DNA from: Odontesthes bonariensis
Lineage: Eukaryota > Chordata > Actinopteri > Atheriniformes > Atherinopsidae
Assembly: GCF_027942865.1 (NCBI RefSeq)
Contig: NC_134529.1
Span: forward strand, 17,474,467-17,538,466
Reading direction: 5' to 3'
DNA length: 64,000 nucleotides
Under the pieces are notes generated by a model. The model worked only from the letters and a program-made list of their open reading frames with translations. It did not search any database and was not told where the DNA came from. Position 1 is the stretch's first letter. Each line of letters starts with the position of its first letter. Of the stretch, positions 46,736 to 61,500 are shown in pieces. Position numbers and translations under genes: made by a program.

Positions 46736-48345
46736 TATGTAGTCTTGTTCATAGAACACTTGATTTTCACTCCAAAACCATGCAAAACAATCTGAAGGCC
46801 CCCAGGTTGAAAATCACGGCATTATATGACATAATTGCCTTGTTCAAAGAAATGCAACAATTAAGCATTTCACTTTTGTTGCTAATGGAGCTTTTACAGT
46901 ACTTTGCATACAGTGATGCCATCTCATACATGCATCACTGCATGTCACTGTCGGACATAACATCACAACAAACCCGACCCATCCGCTGTGAAAGGATTTG
47001 TCACTTGATGAATAATCCTCTTGTGGCTCTAATAATTTTTTTATGATAATTGAAAATTTGAGAAAGGGAAATAAAAAGCTGGTTGAAATGACATGGAATA
47101 GCCCTATAATGCAAATAATATAGACAATACACTGTTGATAAAATAGCGTTCGATGGATTTGTGGGTAAAAAAAAAACATTGGGCATCTTTTGAATTTGAA
47201 ATAGACCATCTAGACCCCATAGTTATCTGTCCCGTAAGCAAAATAGAGGCTTTACGACTTTTCTAAGTGGCCTTTTTAAAATTGCTCAATAATTCATGTG
47301 ATTTCTCTGTCTTCTCTGTCTGTGATTTGACTGTCTGACCCACCTTTTTTTAGCCAGCTAAATAATAGCCCCACAGCTCTAATGCTTGAGATTTCTCCCA
47401 TCGTATAGCTTCACCTTTCACCATAAAAAAGAACAACATTGCATTTTATGAAGCAGAATTAAAACAAAAACAATCTGGACTGTAATTTCAAAGAGGGGAA
47501 ACTCTAACCCAAGACGGTCTGTGATAACATGCATTGAAAATGAATGTTTATCTCTCTATTTGCCAAAATATATTTGGTCTTTTTCAGCATGTAGTGACTC
47601 ACGAAACACCATGTGATGATAAATGGAGCCACAAAAACAGCAAGTCAGAGGCCTTGGACTGACAAAGCCAGCAGTGGTGGTGAGCTCAAACAATGCGTCT
47701 GTCTTCATGAAAGGTCCTGCATTATCCTCACAATAAAAGAATGTTTGTTCATTAGAAGCTGAATCAAAACCACTCTGCTGTAACACACTTGAATGGCGGA
47801 ATGTATGTGGCGTGAACAAAGAAAAAGGAAAAACAGAGAAACATAAAAGCCAGCCAGAGTCAGCCAAGAGATGGAGATGAAAGGGGAGTGAAAAGAGTTT
47901 GTGAAGGCTACAGTCGCCGTGGTGATCCAGTCAGAAGTGAGGAGCACAATGGGGAGCGGGCACACACGCATGCACACAGAACACAGATGAAGACACACAC
48001 GTGTATAAATAACCAGCGTGTGATGTCAGCTTTTCCTGACAGATGGGATCAACATAAATTAAGCCTTGTGAGAACTAGTGTGTGTACGTGCGTGTGTGTG
48101 TGTTCACTGTAGGGATGAAGACAGAGTCAAAGAGATGACAGGAGAGGAGAGAACACACACAAATATATGCAGGGTTCACAATTAGAGGGCCGTTATCATG
48201 CTTGCAGGGTAATTACACTGTAAATCACTCGTCTAATTGTTGTAATTCATCACCATGCAAACAGGTACGTTTCTTAGTTTCTTGTGTACCTCTCAGAGCC
48301 TAAATGTAATTTTATGGCAATTACTGTTTCACTTTTCCCTGTCAC

Positions 48346-48359
48346 GTTGTCATGGTAAT
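48346..48359. promoter_or_regulatory. RFX X-box-like motif upstream of stum
   Basis: GTTGTCATGGTAAT resembles the RFX consensus (GTTGCC, short spacer, GGCAAC type) with two deviations. It is about 1.9 kb upstream of the stum start codon, inside a homeodomain-site-rich block. Confidence 0.3.
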
Positions 48360-48682
48360 GAGCATCAGCACATGCACCGCATGCCTTTGGCTGGACAATC
48401 CAATGGTGATTGAGATTAGCTGTCCACATTTCTGCACTGTCTGACACTTGATAAGGCTGCTCTGCATGACCAAAAAAAAAAAGAAAAAGAAGAATGGAAA
48501 AGGAATAAGACCACCTTGTGTGGCAGCCACAATAGCGTGTGTGTTTCAAATATAAAAAGAAAATTAAAAGCAAAACTATGGGAGGTATGAGGGAAAGAAA
48601 GGAGAACAAGGAGGGGGGAGATGGAAACAGGACCAAATACTAGAGATCGATATCTTCTGTATAATCACCTACAGCTTCCTTG

Positions 48683-48695
48683 GTTGCTAGGAAAC
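48683..48695. promoter_or_regulatory. RFX X-box-like motif upstream of stum (second)
   Basis: GTTGCTAGGAAAC is a near match to an RFX half-site pair with a 1-nt spacer. It is about 1.55 kb upstream of the stum start codon. Confidence 0.3.
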
Positions 48696-50242
48696 TAAAC
48701 TGAGATGAGAGAGGGGAAAGAGAGGACAAAGATGAGACGGACAGAGGTACTAATGCAAAGACTGGGATTAATTTCAGCTTTGTGCCGATATGCACCGCAA
48801 CTCTGGCACTTTTGTTTGAAGGGAGGTCCCGATGACAGATTGGAGAAGGGTGAGGGAGAGGAAGAGGAGGTGAAACAGTGGCAAACAAATGAAAGCCAGA
48901 GATGGATATGGATATGTGAGAGAGTTAAAGAGATGGAAACATACGTCTCATATGTAGAGTGGATGCATGAATAATTACTGAGATATTGACACTGATTGTC
49001 TCTTCTCTCTCGCATCTACACGATTTTTTGTCGTCCATCATCTTGGCCGTGACTTTCTGTAACGTCTTTTCTTTTGGTTTCCTCATTGCTTTCTTTCTTT
49101 CTTTGTTGCTCCCCCTCTTTCTTTCTTTCTTTCTTTCTTTCTCATCCATAAATCTTTTTCTACATCAACCAGATCAGAGAGCATGCAGTTTGATAATAAC
49201 AACTATCTGCATCAGCTGTAATAAGCTTACGATTACAAGCTGGGGACATTTGCAAAACATTTGTTCTCAATTCCATTTTCTCTTGCTCGCTTTTAAAAAA
49301 TCTCTTGTGGACATATGAGTATCAAACATCATTATAATGTATGATCAGCAACCTGTGGCAAATCATTGTTGGGATGCATTAACTTTATTGACTGCTGCCA
49401 TCTAGATGCTCTGAATGATATCTCGTTGAATATGACCTCACCGAAAAGCAACATCAGATTATTGCGCTGTCCCTTTAAATGGAAGGTTGAGAGGGAAGAG
49501 CAGAGGGAGGGGAGAGAGAGGGAGATGTAGTAGAAAAAGGGGGCTTGTTGTGTTCACTTTCCCTTCTCTTTGGAGAGGTGTGTGGACTGAGTGGGTTAGA
49601 AGAAAAGACAGAAAGAAAGAAAGAAAAAAAGAGCTACAAATCTTTCCAGGATTTCTCTGACATTCAAACAATTTCAAGGAGGAATTATCACTTATTCATC
49701 GTCCCTCAACAGCATGATGCACATGGAATCCAATGACCTCTGACAGTGGGGTTATTTCAAGGACTTAAAGGGACTGAAGTGAGGAGCAGTGTTTAAGTAT
49801 TCAAAGACGTTTTCGTATTTTAAGCAAATTTCAGCATCTCTCATATAAAATTTGCAGGATAAATGCTCTCCCAACACCATTGCCTCACTTCTGTAAATGC
49901 TTAAGCCAGCACTATACTCCCTGGATAAATCCGAGCCTTTTTGAAGTTGACTTGAATTTTTCTTTCATCAGAAATTTATTGCTGCTCTGTGGACAATTTT
50001 CCCACACTTTCAGAGCGCTGATCGATGCCGTTGTTCGTCTGGTTGTGAACGTTACAAAGACTGTGATAAGATGCCAGTTGTTGGCATGAAAAGTTGAATA
50101 TTTAACTAATTCAGTTTGCAATCACTGATTGATCATTTTCTGCCATCCTCTGAACCTTGTTCCATCGTAGTTAATCTGCTTCTCAACAGCTGATTTTAGT
50201 TTTAAGACACAGGTGGCTGAGAGTAAAAAGAGAGGAAGACAG

Positions 50243-53200
50243 ATGGCACAGAAAGAGAGAGGAACGGAGCAGGGGCGCATTAAAACAGAGGATAGTTTAG
50301 GGGCCAAGGCGATGGTCGGGAGCACCGCAGGTGGAGGAGTGGTGGTGGAGGTCAGGGAGAAGAAGGGACCTCTTCGGGCTGCAATACCCACGATGCCTTT
50401 CCCTTTGGCCGTCATCTGTCTCTTCTTGAACACCTTCATACCTGGACTTGGTAAGTCAGAAATCACATTTCCCTCTTCTCATTGAGATTTTGCAAAAACT
50501 GCTGCCCTGAACTTCATGAAACTCGCTGGAGTGGTGGAGCGTGTACAAAAGGAAGAGCTTATTTGGATTTTCTATGAATCCATTTCACTTTTTTTGAAAT
50601 TGCTCAAAAACTGGGTGCTGGCGCTCGGAGGAGGGTGACCTCTCCAGTTGCCCTTTCAGTTTCAATCATCCAGTGTTCAACAATGTGCGTTTTCATTTCC
50701 GTGTCTCATTCAGAAACCAGATTAGCAAAGTGAGGAACCACCGAGACAAGAAGCAAAGGGAGAGCACATGAACAAAAAGACCCACAGCCTTGAGAAGATT
50801 ATAGCTGTGACACATTCAGGCGTTTGCAGGCCTGTGTGCCTGCACGCATGTGTATGCAGGCTAAGAAAGACAGCAAGAGACCCTCTTCACACTTCGTGTT
50901 AAAATAAAGTGTCCAGGTGTGACTTCACACGACTGCTGTCTGCCAGGTGTTAATGCGCTGCAGCTGGAAATGTCAGCATGCTGGGCGTAAAAGACATGTC
51001 ACTGGCGTCATTATTTTAGGAAGCAGCGTCATCAGTGTTGGCAGACTCGTTGTTTGCGTCATCTTCATGGGTACAAACCTTGACTCTGCTTGCCGCACAA
51101 TTAACTGGAGACCAGATTTTTAAATTTTCTTTTGTTGTTGTCATACCATTCTTTTGGAGTTATCAGTGCACATTGCTCTCATATAAATCGGCCAGTAGGT
51201 ACATACAATGTTTACTGGCTAGTTGTTGTCACCCACTCACATTGCTAAACATGGCAAACTCTTGTTATAAAGTGTTAAGATGAAAAAGCAACAAGTCCTC
51301 TTTAGGAGGGAAGTTGGGCAGGTGGCACTACTATGTGCAACACTTTTAACGGCAGTGTTTCAAGTTAAGTCCGGATACAACTGCTTTTTCACTTGTTTTC
51401 ATTCATTCCTTCTTGGTGTCTGAATAGCACTACGACAAAGCTAGGGTTAGCAACACAACTACCTGGTTAGACGTAGGTACAACAACAAATTGCTATGGTT
51501 TAGGAATCCTAAATACTGGTTTAGCGTTAGTAAAAGATCACGTTGTGATCTTTAAAATACATTATTAAGTCATTTAGGCCTACTAGGGCTATTTTTTATG
51601 TTCCAACATGAGAATTCAAAAACCTGCTGAACCCTCCAGCAGGCAAAACGGGTACCTTCTGGCCAATATGTGAAGCAAGAACGTGTAATGAGAACACCTG
51701 TAGGATGGTATGACAATAACTAAATCAAATGAGCTCACAGAACGCAAGTAGAATGCATGTGTAAACACACCAGCTGACTTCTTGTTGATTTGGCAACTTT
51801 GAAAAAAAGGAAAACAAAAAATTCCAACTTTAATTAATGCCCTCAATTTCATGGCTTTTTTTTGTTTGTTTTTGTTTAATTGCATCGGCCCGAGGGGCAA
51901 CATTTTGACTCAATGTGGTGAATCGGGTGATTGCGAAGAAATCACTTTTATGTATTATGTATTTCAGCCCTAACCACGATCGTTTTCTAACCCTGTACAA
52001 TAAGTTTTAATGTCTATACCTTGGAGGAAATTGAAAAAAGTGGTGCTGTGGTGTTATTGACTTAAAGTAACTCCAAAGTGAAAAAACAGTCACATGTTGG
52101 TCTCAAACACCTTTTTGCTTCTGAAACGAAAGACTCGAGAACGACAAGTGCGTTGATTTCCCTTTTGCAGCTTGTCTATATATGACCTATATGATAGCTT
52201 CAATGGGAGGATTTGTTAGAAATCCAAATGACTGACTGACTGCATGTATTTTGGTGCAGACAGGAACCAGATGCAGATCATTATCAACTGTAAGGATGTT
52301 TCTGCCTGCTGCTTCCTGCTTTTCCTTCTAATTCCCAGCACTTCATCCTCCACATTGTTGGATATCTGTTTATGTGTCTCACATTACGTAACATCTGGTA
52401 GCACCAGGCTCATGGATATGTTCATCCTCATTTTGTTCATAACAAAGCCCATAAAGATGGAGTAATACTGATACTAACAAGACTCATGTATTGAACAGTG
52501 TTCTGCATTCACTGTCTCTAAACCTTATTAATGAATAAATGCCTTTGAAGGGGTTCAGTTTCCACAGAATTTGGTGATTCAGTTGAAAAGCTGCAAGAGA
52601 TGAAGGGATAGCATGGGGTGCAGTTTATTTTTAGAAATAAATAAGGGAGAGGAGATCATTCTGTGGGAAATACAAAACGACTTATGAGAAGAAGACAGAG
52701 GATGAAATGTGGAGACAAATAAAAGCATTTTCCCAGTGAAGGAATATTGAGACTGGTGTCTCCATAGCACTCAAAACTGAGTCCCCAAATAACAGATGAG
52801 TCTATTTACTTTCTGGAGAGACATAATGTGTTTGTCCACTTAATCTTGTTCCTCTTATCTTTTTTTAGGCTATTTGAAGATGGTTTTCAGATCCCAAATC
52901 CTTCTTTTTCTCTTAGAGTCACACTCAGCAGTCATTTACTGTAACCCCTCTTTGTTGAATTATTGACAGCTAGGAAATGTCACAAACAATAATATAAAAA
53001 AAAAGGTCAGTAAAAACCTTGACTGTTCTCCCCATTTTTTGGGGGCAGAAATGTTGGCTCAACCCATTGAAACCTGAGCCCCCGCCCTTTAAACACGGGT
53101 CTTGGTGCACCTGCACGCTGTATGAGGTCTGAATGGGCTGTGCTGCCACAAATTTCAGGCGGAAAGCATCAAGGAGACGCTTCACCTCAGTATGTCTGAG

Positions 53201-56200
53201 CGTGTTTAGAGTGTGAGTGTGTATGGGAAGATTTGCCTGAATGCCTTGACATTTCATTGAATAGCTGCGGCTAGTTGCCATGACAACAATGACTGAAATG
53301 TGCACACATGTGTGTCTCAGCCGTTTGGTTCTAATTGACTGAGACTGAAAACAGAGTCTTGTCCTATTCAACCTGCAGCCAAAATAAAATTGGAAATGTG
53401 TAATTGAATTTGGACACGGGCCAGGGCTGAGCTCCATCTCCTGCAGACGTCCATGAGCAGGTGCAGCCAATCAGCAAAGTCGGCTCAGGATGTTTTATGA
53501 AACAGCACCATGGCGTCCTGATATTGTTTCAGGGAATAACAGCCTACCTTTACAAACTCACTGAAACTTACAGAAGTTGGAAGACATCTTAAAATATTCA
53601 GTTTGAGTTATACGTCAGACATGGCAAAGGCACCTTGTGGCTGTAAAACCTGTTTGACATGGCTTGCCAAGCTTCGTTCGTTCCAAATGTGTCAAAAGCG
53701 GCCTAAAAAAATCAGTAAAGTTTATTTCAAAAACCTTTTATTTACGGTTTGTTAAATGTGCCAAAAAAACTAAAGCGTAGCTTAACAATATCTAGCGTCA
53801 GAGTCAGACCATTTGACAAACACCACACACAGTTCTATGTATCGTTTGTGACAGTTTCAATATTACATTTGATGCAGTGAAGATGATTAAATGGACTTTT
53901 TAAGTCTGATGTGATACTGGAGCTGTTAGTAAAGAGATCCTTTCTAAAAATTAAAGTCAATTTATATGTTCACACATGGTACATACAGATAATGCATGGA
54001 TTTGTGGACTGTGGAGCATGAGCAAAAGCCTGTATCTATGTATTGTTTGTCATTTTTTTCTGCAAAGAGTCGGACCACCCATCCAAATAGAGTATCCACT
54101 GTCTGTCCCTGGTAAAAAAAAAAAAAGAGTGCTTTGAAGGATTCTGAGTTTGTTGGAGCTGTGTAAAGTTACAAATTCAATGTCACCTAATGCATCTTTT
54201 GCTGTTGAGTAATATGTAAAATCGGTACATTTTCAGTAACTTACACAACGCTACCTTACAGCAGGCTTTGATTTTCACGTTCTTTGTCCTCCTTCCCTTG
54301 TGTTTCTCTCCCTTAATGTCTGCTTCTCTTTTTGTCTTTGACACTCTTAGACTCCATCATTAACCTCCCACACTACCAGTGGGTGCCGTGTGGAGTTCTC
54401 TGTGTAATTATAGTAATAAGTCTGGCTAATATCTAGGGACACATACGTAGACACACATGCACGAGCACACTCTCACAATGTCCCACATGTGACATACAAA
54501 AGGATCCAAAAGCTTTTCACACGTGAAGGATTGTCAAGAGTAGATTTCTGTCACGGAGAGTTGGAAGATTTATTCAAGCTGTTATCAAAGCAGGGGCTGG
54601 TTGAGCACAAGTTCAGTTCTAATTCAACGGCAGAGATTTGCACATGATTAACAGATAAATAGATGTTTTTTTGTAGTAGAATGAAGGAAATACATGTAAT
54701 CAGACACTAGATAACTTTTGCAGTTGATATTTGAGCTAAAAAAAAAAAAGAGAGTAAATTGATCAATTTGACAGGAAACAAAGACATTTTTATCAGTTTT
54801 CTTTGAAACTGCATGGCAAAACACTGTTAAAGAGAAGTCATTCCTATACTAAGAATGCTCATCACAGATAATTATCACCCAGCTTTTTGTTTGCTCCTCT
54901 CAAATCTTTGGAGCCTTTCGGCTCACTGTGTTTGATGTGCAAGTTTCTGCTACATCAGGCAGCGGTTTTCTACCTTTAGAAATCATGCATTAAATCCTGT
55001 AGTTTTTAACTAATACAACCTCTTCTCACATACACATATGTTTGCCACACAAGGGAAGCAATTTGATTTTGGGATTTATTTTGTCCGGTGGAGAATTAAG
55101 TCATAACTGCTCTTTGATTTTTTTTTTTTTTTTATGGAACAAACTGTAAAGTGAAAATAAAGAGAATAACTATCAGCTGCATCCCCAGTGAATGTGTGTG
55201 CTGAGCATGTTGCCAGGCACCAACTGCTCCATCCAACTGTTAAGAGGAGGCAACGCGTGTAACTGGTACCTGACAGAGTGAACAGAAGTTGGAAGTCACA
55301 CAGAAAAAAAGAAGAAGAAAGTAAGCGGACCGTAGAAATCCTGTTTTGCATGCCACTGTTCAGATGGAAGTGATGCGTAACCGTTTAGTTCAGTGTCAGT
55401 CATGGCTCATGTCTGGTGGTGGGCAGCTCCACCAGCAGCCGGAGCATCTGCTCGTGGGCGTGGCCCCCCACAACCTGAAGATTTCTCTGTCTGATCGAAT
55501 CATGTTGGCTCCGGGTGGAATCTCAGTTTAGGCCACTGCTGCTCATTTATGTGAAATGCTTTTAAATGACTGTCGGACAAAAAACTCGAAAGGAAAACGG
55601 CTACACATACTTGTTTCATCTCTCATATTCCATTTGTAAATGTTGAGATTGGAGTGAGATGGCGGTTGCTCATAATCTGGGAATTGTGTTTATCACTCAG
55701 GATTAAGTAAATATTCATTCTAGTTTGTCAGGCCACAGGGGACAAACTGAGTGTATCTTTGACCTCTGTGTTTGAATGTCAGAGCTCTCAGCATTTACCT
55801 CATCCTCAAATAGTTTATGAGGAAGGAAGGTACAAACTGAGGGAACAGAACTGATAAGAGACTGTACTTTGTTTCCTCCAAGGAAACGAGATGCAGTTGG
55901 CAGCCTGGCTGTTCCTGCGCTTCCTCGTCTCTCCACCTGCTCAGCTTGCTCTGTTATTTGAGCCCTTTCAAAGTGACAAGAAATGGAGCAAACGGAAAGA
56001 GAAGGCTCAAGGTTGTGGTTTGCACAGTGCCCACCGGGCATTTCTTGTGCCGCACTGATAGTATTAACAGTGTTCGGTTCAGTTCCTGTAAAAGGGAACA
56101 AAAAGCTTGGAGCAAGACCATCCAGACATCAACTGACTGTCAAAATGATCAATGAGTTTGTAAAGTCAAAGTATTTCTTTGACCGACACAACAGCTCACA

Positions 56201-58423
56201 AAAGTTTTTTTTATTTTCTTATTTCTTTGAATTTAAATGGGACGTCTTTAATGATATTTCATTAAGTAAAGGTGTTAACATCCTGAGTGGAGCAACTATT
56301 GAACCAAAAGATATCTTATCTTTCATTGTTTGTTTGTTGAAACTACAGATGACTTGCAGAATTCTTTCATGTATGTTTACTCAGGCTGGATATCAGATAT
56401 GTCAAAAGTAAAGTGGTGTGTCTCTGAAATGTGTAAGATTAAAGATCAAGTCATAAGTTGTTTCTTTTTTTTCCCCCATCAGTAGGTTATCTCTGATTTT
56501 TTGAGAACGTAACAGTTCTGTGACGTTGCAAAGATCTGCATGTAAGGGAGTAAATCTAACTGCCCCTGTACTGTCTGAAGTGTCTCATTCATGGTCCAGG
56601 CTTGTTTTGGTTTGTTTTACGGAATGACGGCACAATTTAACATATATGTTTAATGAATATAGTGTCTAGTTTAAAATGCCTTCAAACATACAGTGAGCAG
56701 CTGACTTGCATTCTGCCCTTCTTGACCAATCACCTGACCCATCAGAGCAGACTGGAAAAAGTAGTGTACTCCTAAAACCTTAAAGAACACTTCTGTGGTG
56801 GCTATGCTGGCTCAGAGTTGTTGATCTGGCCTCATGCGGAGTGAAGGATTTGGGTTTTTTGTCCTTTGCATTCAATCGGAAACCGCAATCGGGATCCCAA
56901 AATGTTGTTGTGTAACGCTACCTGGTTGAAAATCAGCTCGAGCTGGGAGGGGCTGACAATAACTGATTTAATCACATCGAGGACAAAGCACCAGAAACGA
57001 TAAAAAAACTAAAAAGCACAGACAACAGCTGTACAGGAATTTTTTAAAAAAAGATTATAATGCTTAGTTTCACTCAACCACAAAGCAGATCTTTGCCCAA
57101 TTTGACTTTGGCCCAATTTGGCTGTGGCCCTTTAAAAAAATCTCCAACTTGATATTATTACTATATTGCACACTGATACTGTAAGATTTCATAGGGATTT
57201 CTAGGGGGAGAAGAGCGTACTTTGAGTAAAAATGGCCTGTGGATCCTCTGGTCCCAAACTCCATCAGCTTGCCGCGATGATTTAAGGCTGCATTTCTAAG
57301 AGCAACAGGTGGGCTGTTTGTCTTCTGCATGAAAATGACACATTTTAAATGCTGCTATCATCTTGTAAGAACTGAAAAGACTAGACCCATAAAGCTTACA
57401 GATTTACAGTGCACATGTTATGTTTGTTGAAACCTGACAAACATACAGTAAATTCTCTGACTGCAGTGCCAATGTAGTCTAAGTGTCATGCAGACTACAT
57501 AAAAGACGCGTGGGGTTTGTGAATCGTGGTGAAATGATACCAAAGTGAGCTGGTAAACAGCTAAAAAGACACCTATATCGTCCATTAAATGAAAATACAA
57601 ACAGGATCAGTCACATTTTTATGTACAGTATATATTATATTGCTGAGCAAATGTTGTCATGGAAACATTGAGTTATAAAATAATCTAATTTGTGCAAAGT
57701 GAGAGTTACATGTGCTCCACTGTGTGACTCATGAACAGCACACACACACAGCATTTATTGTACAATAAACATTGACTGGGAAGGTCTCCAGATAACAGGA
57801 TAAAGAGTGATACTGAATTTAATTCAGGCAGACAAGCACACAGAGATGAACCTGTCTCAGCTCAGTAACAGTGGACATGAGCACAGAAGGTCATTGTACA
57901 GGTGGGTTTTCTGTGCATGTAGACGCAATGCTGCAGTGGTTCAAACTCACTCATTAATGTTAAGTGGATGATGTGAAATAACACAATGTAGATCGACCTA
58001 AGTGGACAGTCACTCTGACGAACCGTATTCACTTTGCTCTTCATGACAGAGAGAGGAATATCTTACTCTCCGGTTACAACTGAACAGTCCACGCTTAATG
58101 CTTCCATGGAAACGAAGAAGGTATGGAGCTGTGAGGTCCTTTTGGCACTTTTTCGGTCTGGAGCATTTCAAATGCAACATCAGCAAGGATCCCTCTGGAA
58201 AGGGTTTTATAAAAGGCCATTTATAAAGTTATAAGGCCATTTATAAGACAGATAATGATACAGAAAAGGATTATTTCCAGTTATTGCTGTAAAAGGTGGT
58301 TTTACATGATGCTGAATCATGGGGCGTTCTCAGTTTGCCCACTGCTTCTGTGTTTTCTATAAGTTTTTGTGAAACAGATAATGACACTTTTATGATGTGT
58401 CATATAATAATAATAATAATAAC

Positions 58424-58502
<79 letters not shown>

Positions 58503-61500
58503 TGCCATGTGTTGTTGTTCATCACAGGTTGTATGTTTTAATAAGTAAAACTGTAATCCAAAGCACGGTGCTATTCTGTAAAAAAAAAAACATAATTTGC
58601 ACTTGAAATAATGATGAAACACATTTTTGTCTTCCTGACAGTATTTTACTGTAATTTTATGGGAAATTCTTCACTATCACACTCTATATATACTATGATA
58701 AATTCAGTGTTGGCTCCAGGGCTACAGGTGGTCAGCACAGTATTTTGTTTTCAGTGCATTGGGAGCAATTTAAGTAGGATTTGTGCAAATGAAATTGAAA
58801 CATGCTCAGATAGTATATATGTGTGTGTGTGTTGATCTCTGGATATCAAGGACTCTGCTGGCTTGGACTTAGTGGTGTGTGGGTGTTCTGTGAAATTATA
58901 GGAACAATTTAGGGTTGAAGTTTTTGTCAGGAGGATAATTGCAAAGAGTTGCTGTAGGTTGGTTTTAAACAGCTTGAAAAATGATTCATATTTCCATCAG
59001 ACTTTGTGCTTTAAGTTAATTTGCTGATGCATGCGGTAATGTGAGGCTATCATGGTAAATTATGAAGGAGAATATGGTGAAGTACACTGGCTGCACATCA
59101 GGAACACGTGCACATTTAGCTCAAGAAACTGCTTTGAATCAGCAATTTATCTGTGAAATGTTTTCATCAGAGACACGCACATCTCCTCCTGTTTATTTGA
59201 CTTTTACTGGAAAGTCTGTTGTTTGCTGTTTGTTTCGCTGGAGATTAACCCGAGTGGAAAACTACATCAGAAGCCTTTAATCACGTTAGAGTGTAGCCAT
59301 CACAGAGCAAAGTACGCCGACGTGCGAGCGCAGTAAGCGTTGCATTGCGGCCGTTAATCATCCTTTTTCAATAAACTGTGACGTTTTTGTTTGAGGTAAC
59401 AGGATGTTTTGCTAATTATGTCCTTCAGGTACTTTCATCTCAGCATTCGCAGTGCTGTGTGGCGCTCGCTGTGAGCTGATCTCTCAGAGAGGCGTTTGCT
59501 GTGTGTTCTGGCTCAACGTGGCAGCAGCCCTCATCCAGATACTGACGGCTGTTATCATGGTGGGATGGATCATGAGCATCTTCTGGGGAATGGACATGGT
59601 CATCCTGGCAAGTCAGTAATGATCTTTACTCTTTTCTACCTCTCCACTTTTCCTTGAATAGAATTATGGTGTTTGTCTTTGCACAGCATGAAAACCATGA
59701 AACACGTAAAAGCCAGCAGACATTGACACTGGTGTGATGTCAGGTTAGGACTAACAGAAAGAGGCCAGTATAACTGAGCAAAATTTCCTTTCTGGAACCA
59801 TTATGTGATTTGTCTTACATGATAGCAAAAGATATGTTTTCTTAAGTGTTAAGAAACCCAATTTCAAATGACTGAAAAGCCTGGAAAAGTGCAAACACTT
59901 ACACTCTGAGTAATCTTTGCAAAAGAATTTGGCTAGCACTAAGTTATTCAACAAGTTTGACTCAACTCTTGGCCAATCGAGCTGTTGCCACCCGCTGTCA
60001 ACACGGGTGCTCTTCAGTGGAGGAGATAGAGACAAAGTAAACAACTGTCTGATGCAAAGCTTAGGCAGTGTAAAAATCTGCAAGATAGCCATCTGAATTA
60101 TTTTAGGCGTCCCTTTTCTGATTTGCTGTCAACTTTGCTGGGTTGTCCAAATTTCTCTCTGATTCTCCAAACTTAGAGTACTCTGACAGACAAGAAACTG
60201 ACTGCTTCAAAGTACTTCACACCAGCTGATTACAAAAGAAAAATCAGAAAAAATGCATTCATTTTTCTCTTCATATGTCTTTTTTAATAAAACGGAAACA
60301 CACATGTTCAGTAGAAACCAGAGAGCTCAGAAAGAAATAAGAGACTATTTATTTTGTTGTTAGTTTTAGTCTTAATCTTGGAAATCTATAAAGGAAAGAA
60401 TAATAAGGATAGCAATGCTATTCAAGCTTTTTCTTGCAAAGGATGCGTTTGATAACTTCAGATGGCCCATATGTGGTAGAGATTGTATATGTCATTCTAG
60501 CTGAAGCATGGGCTTTAAGAAAGACAGAAAAATTTAAAGATGGATTCAGAGTTGAAGAGGTGTGATAATTTGATCTCTTTCTCCGTCAAAATGTGTGTTC
60601 TCCTCTGGTAAAGATGCATGAACAAGTGCTGTCTCTCTCTCTCACACACACACATGCACACAGAGTCACCAGAGTCAGATTCTCCCCATGTGCACAGGCA
60701 GCCTTTGAATTACCACAGCCCTGTCTCCTTTGGGAGTACGCATGAGTGTGCATATGTGAGGTAGCTGCTGCCTGTGTGCAACCACATGCCTGCAAGACTG
60801 TGTGTGCTTGCCGCGTGTACAGTACAGTAATTGTCTCTGTGGGATTGGCAGCCTCCACACCCCTGTTGTGCTTTTGTTCACTGCTCCCCACTGTTTGTCA
60901 GGCCCCTAGCCTCGTGTCCTCCTCAAATGTTGGTGCTAAAATCTACGCTCCTGTTCGCTGCAGCAGTCTGTTGAATATACTCAGTGTTTTTCTTGTTCGC
61001 ACTGCTTCTCAAAGTGACTTTGTGCATGCAGTTTGGCTAGAACAGCAACTGTTATCCAACTACTCATTACCAAAACACATGTCTCGAAAGCTTTGGGAGT
61101 TTATGCTCCTTTGCAGCTGCTCCCTCTTTCATCCTTTGTGTCTTCAATGAATCACTCTGAAAACGTGGGATATTTGTCAGTCTTTGCCCTCCTTTCATTT
61201 TCTTTCCATGCAACCTTCCATAACCGTCTCTACAAACACATCTTTCTCCGTTTTCTCTTTCTTCATCCATCTAATGATCAAGGTATTATGTCCCTCCTAC
61301 TGATCATCGTCCATCTGCCTCTCTCTATCTAATGATTGTTCCCATCTCATCTCACCATATCCTTGTTTCCCCTCCTTCTATCTCTTATATTATTCCTCCC
61401 ACTCCGTGTCCGCTCACCCAGTCTCCCTCTCTATCTGTTTTTTCCGCTTTCCCCATTCCTGCCTGCCTCTCTTTTCTCATTGATCCAGCACACCAGGGTT

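Larger units (their letters stand above)
44890..50242. other. Intergenic region and upstream flank of stum
   Basis: No gene recognised in 5.3 kb. Contents: a SINE-like repeat at 46540-46735, a TTTC/CTTT tract near 49090-49145, and a block at about 48170-48700 rich in homeodomain-type TAATT words and RFX-like motifs that may be a distal enhancer or promoter of stum. Transcription of stum probably starts within the last several hundred bases. Confidence 0.5.
50451..59428 (+). other. stum intron 1
   Basis: A 9 kb intron with no internal gene recognised. The longest open frame (minus strand, 53470-52970) starts with a non-ATG codon and has no family resemblance. The intron holds an RFX-like motif at 53274-53287, a poly-T run near 55117-55133 and a long (AAT)n tract at 58405-58502. 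Confidence 0.8.

Noticed and set aside
52970-53470. 166-codon minus-strand frame in stum intron 1
   Set aside because: It starts with a non-ATG codon and has no recognisable domain, splice context or family resemblance. It lies inside a well-supported intron.
58296-58606. Poly-Asn and poly-Ile frames
   Set aside because: They are products of the (AAT)n microsatellite.
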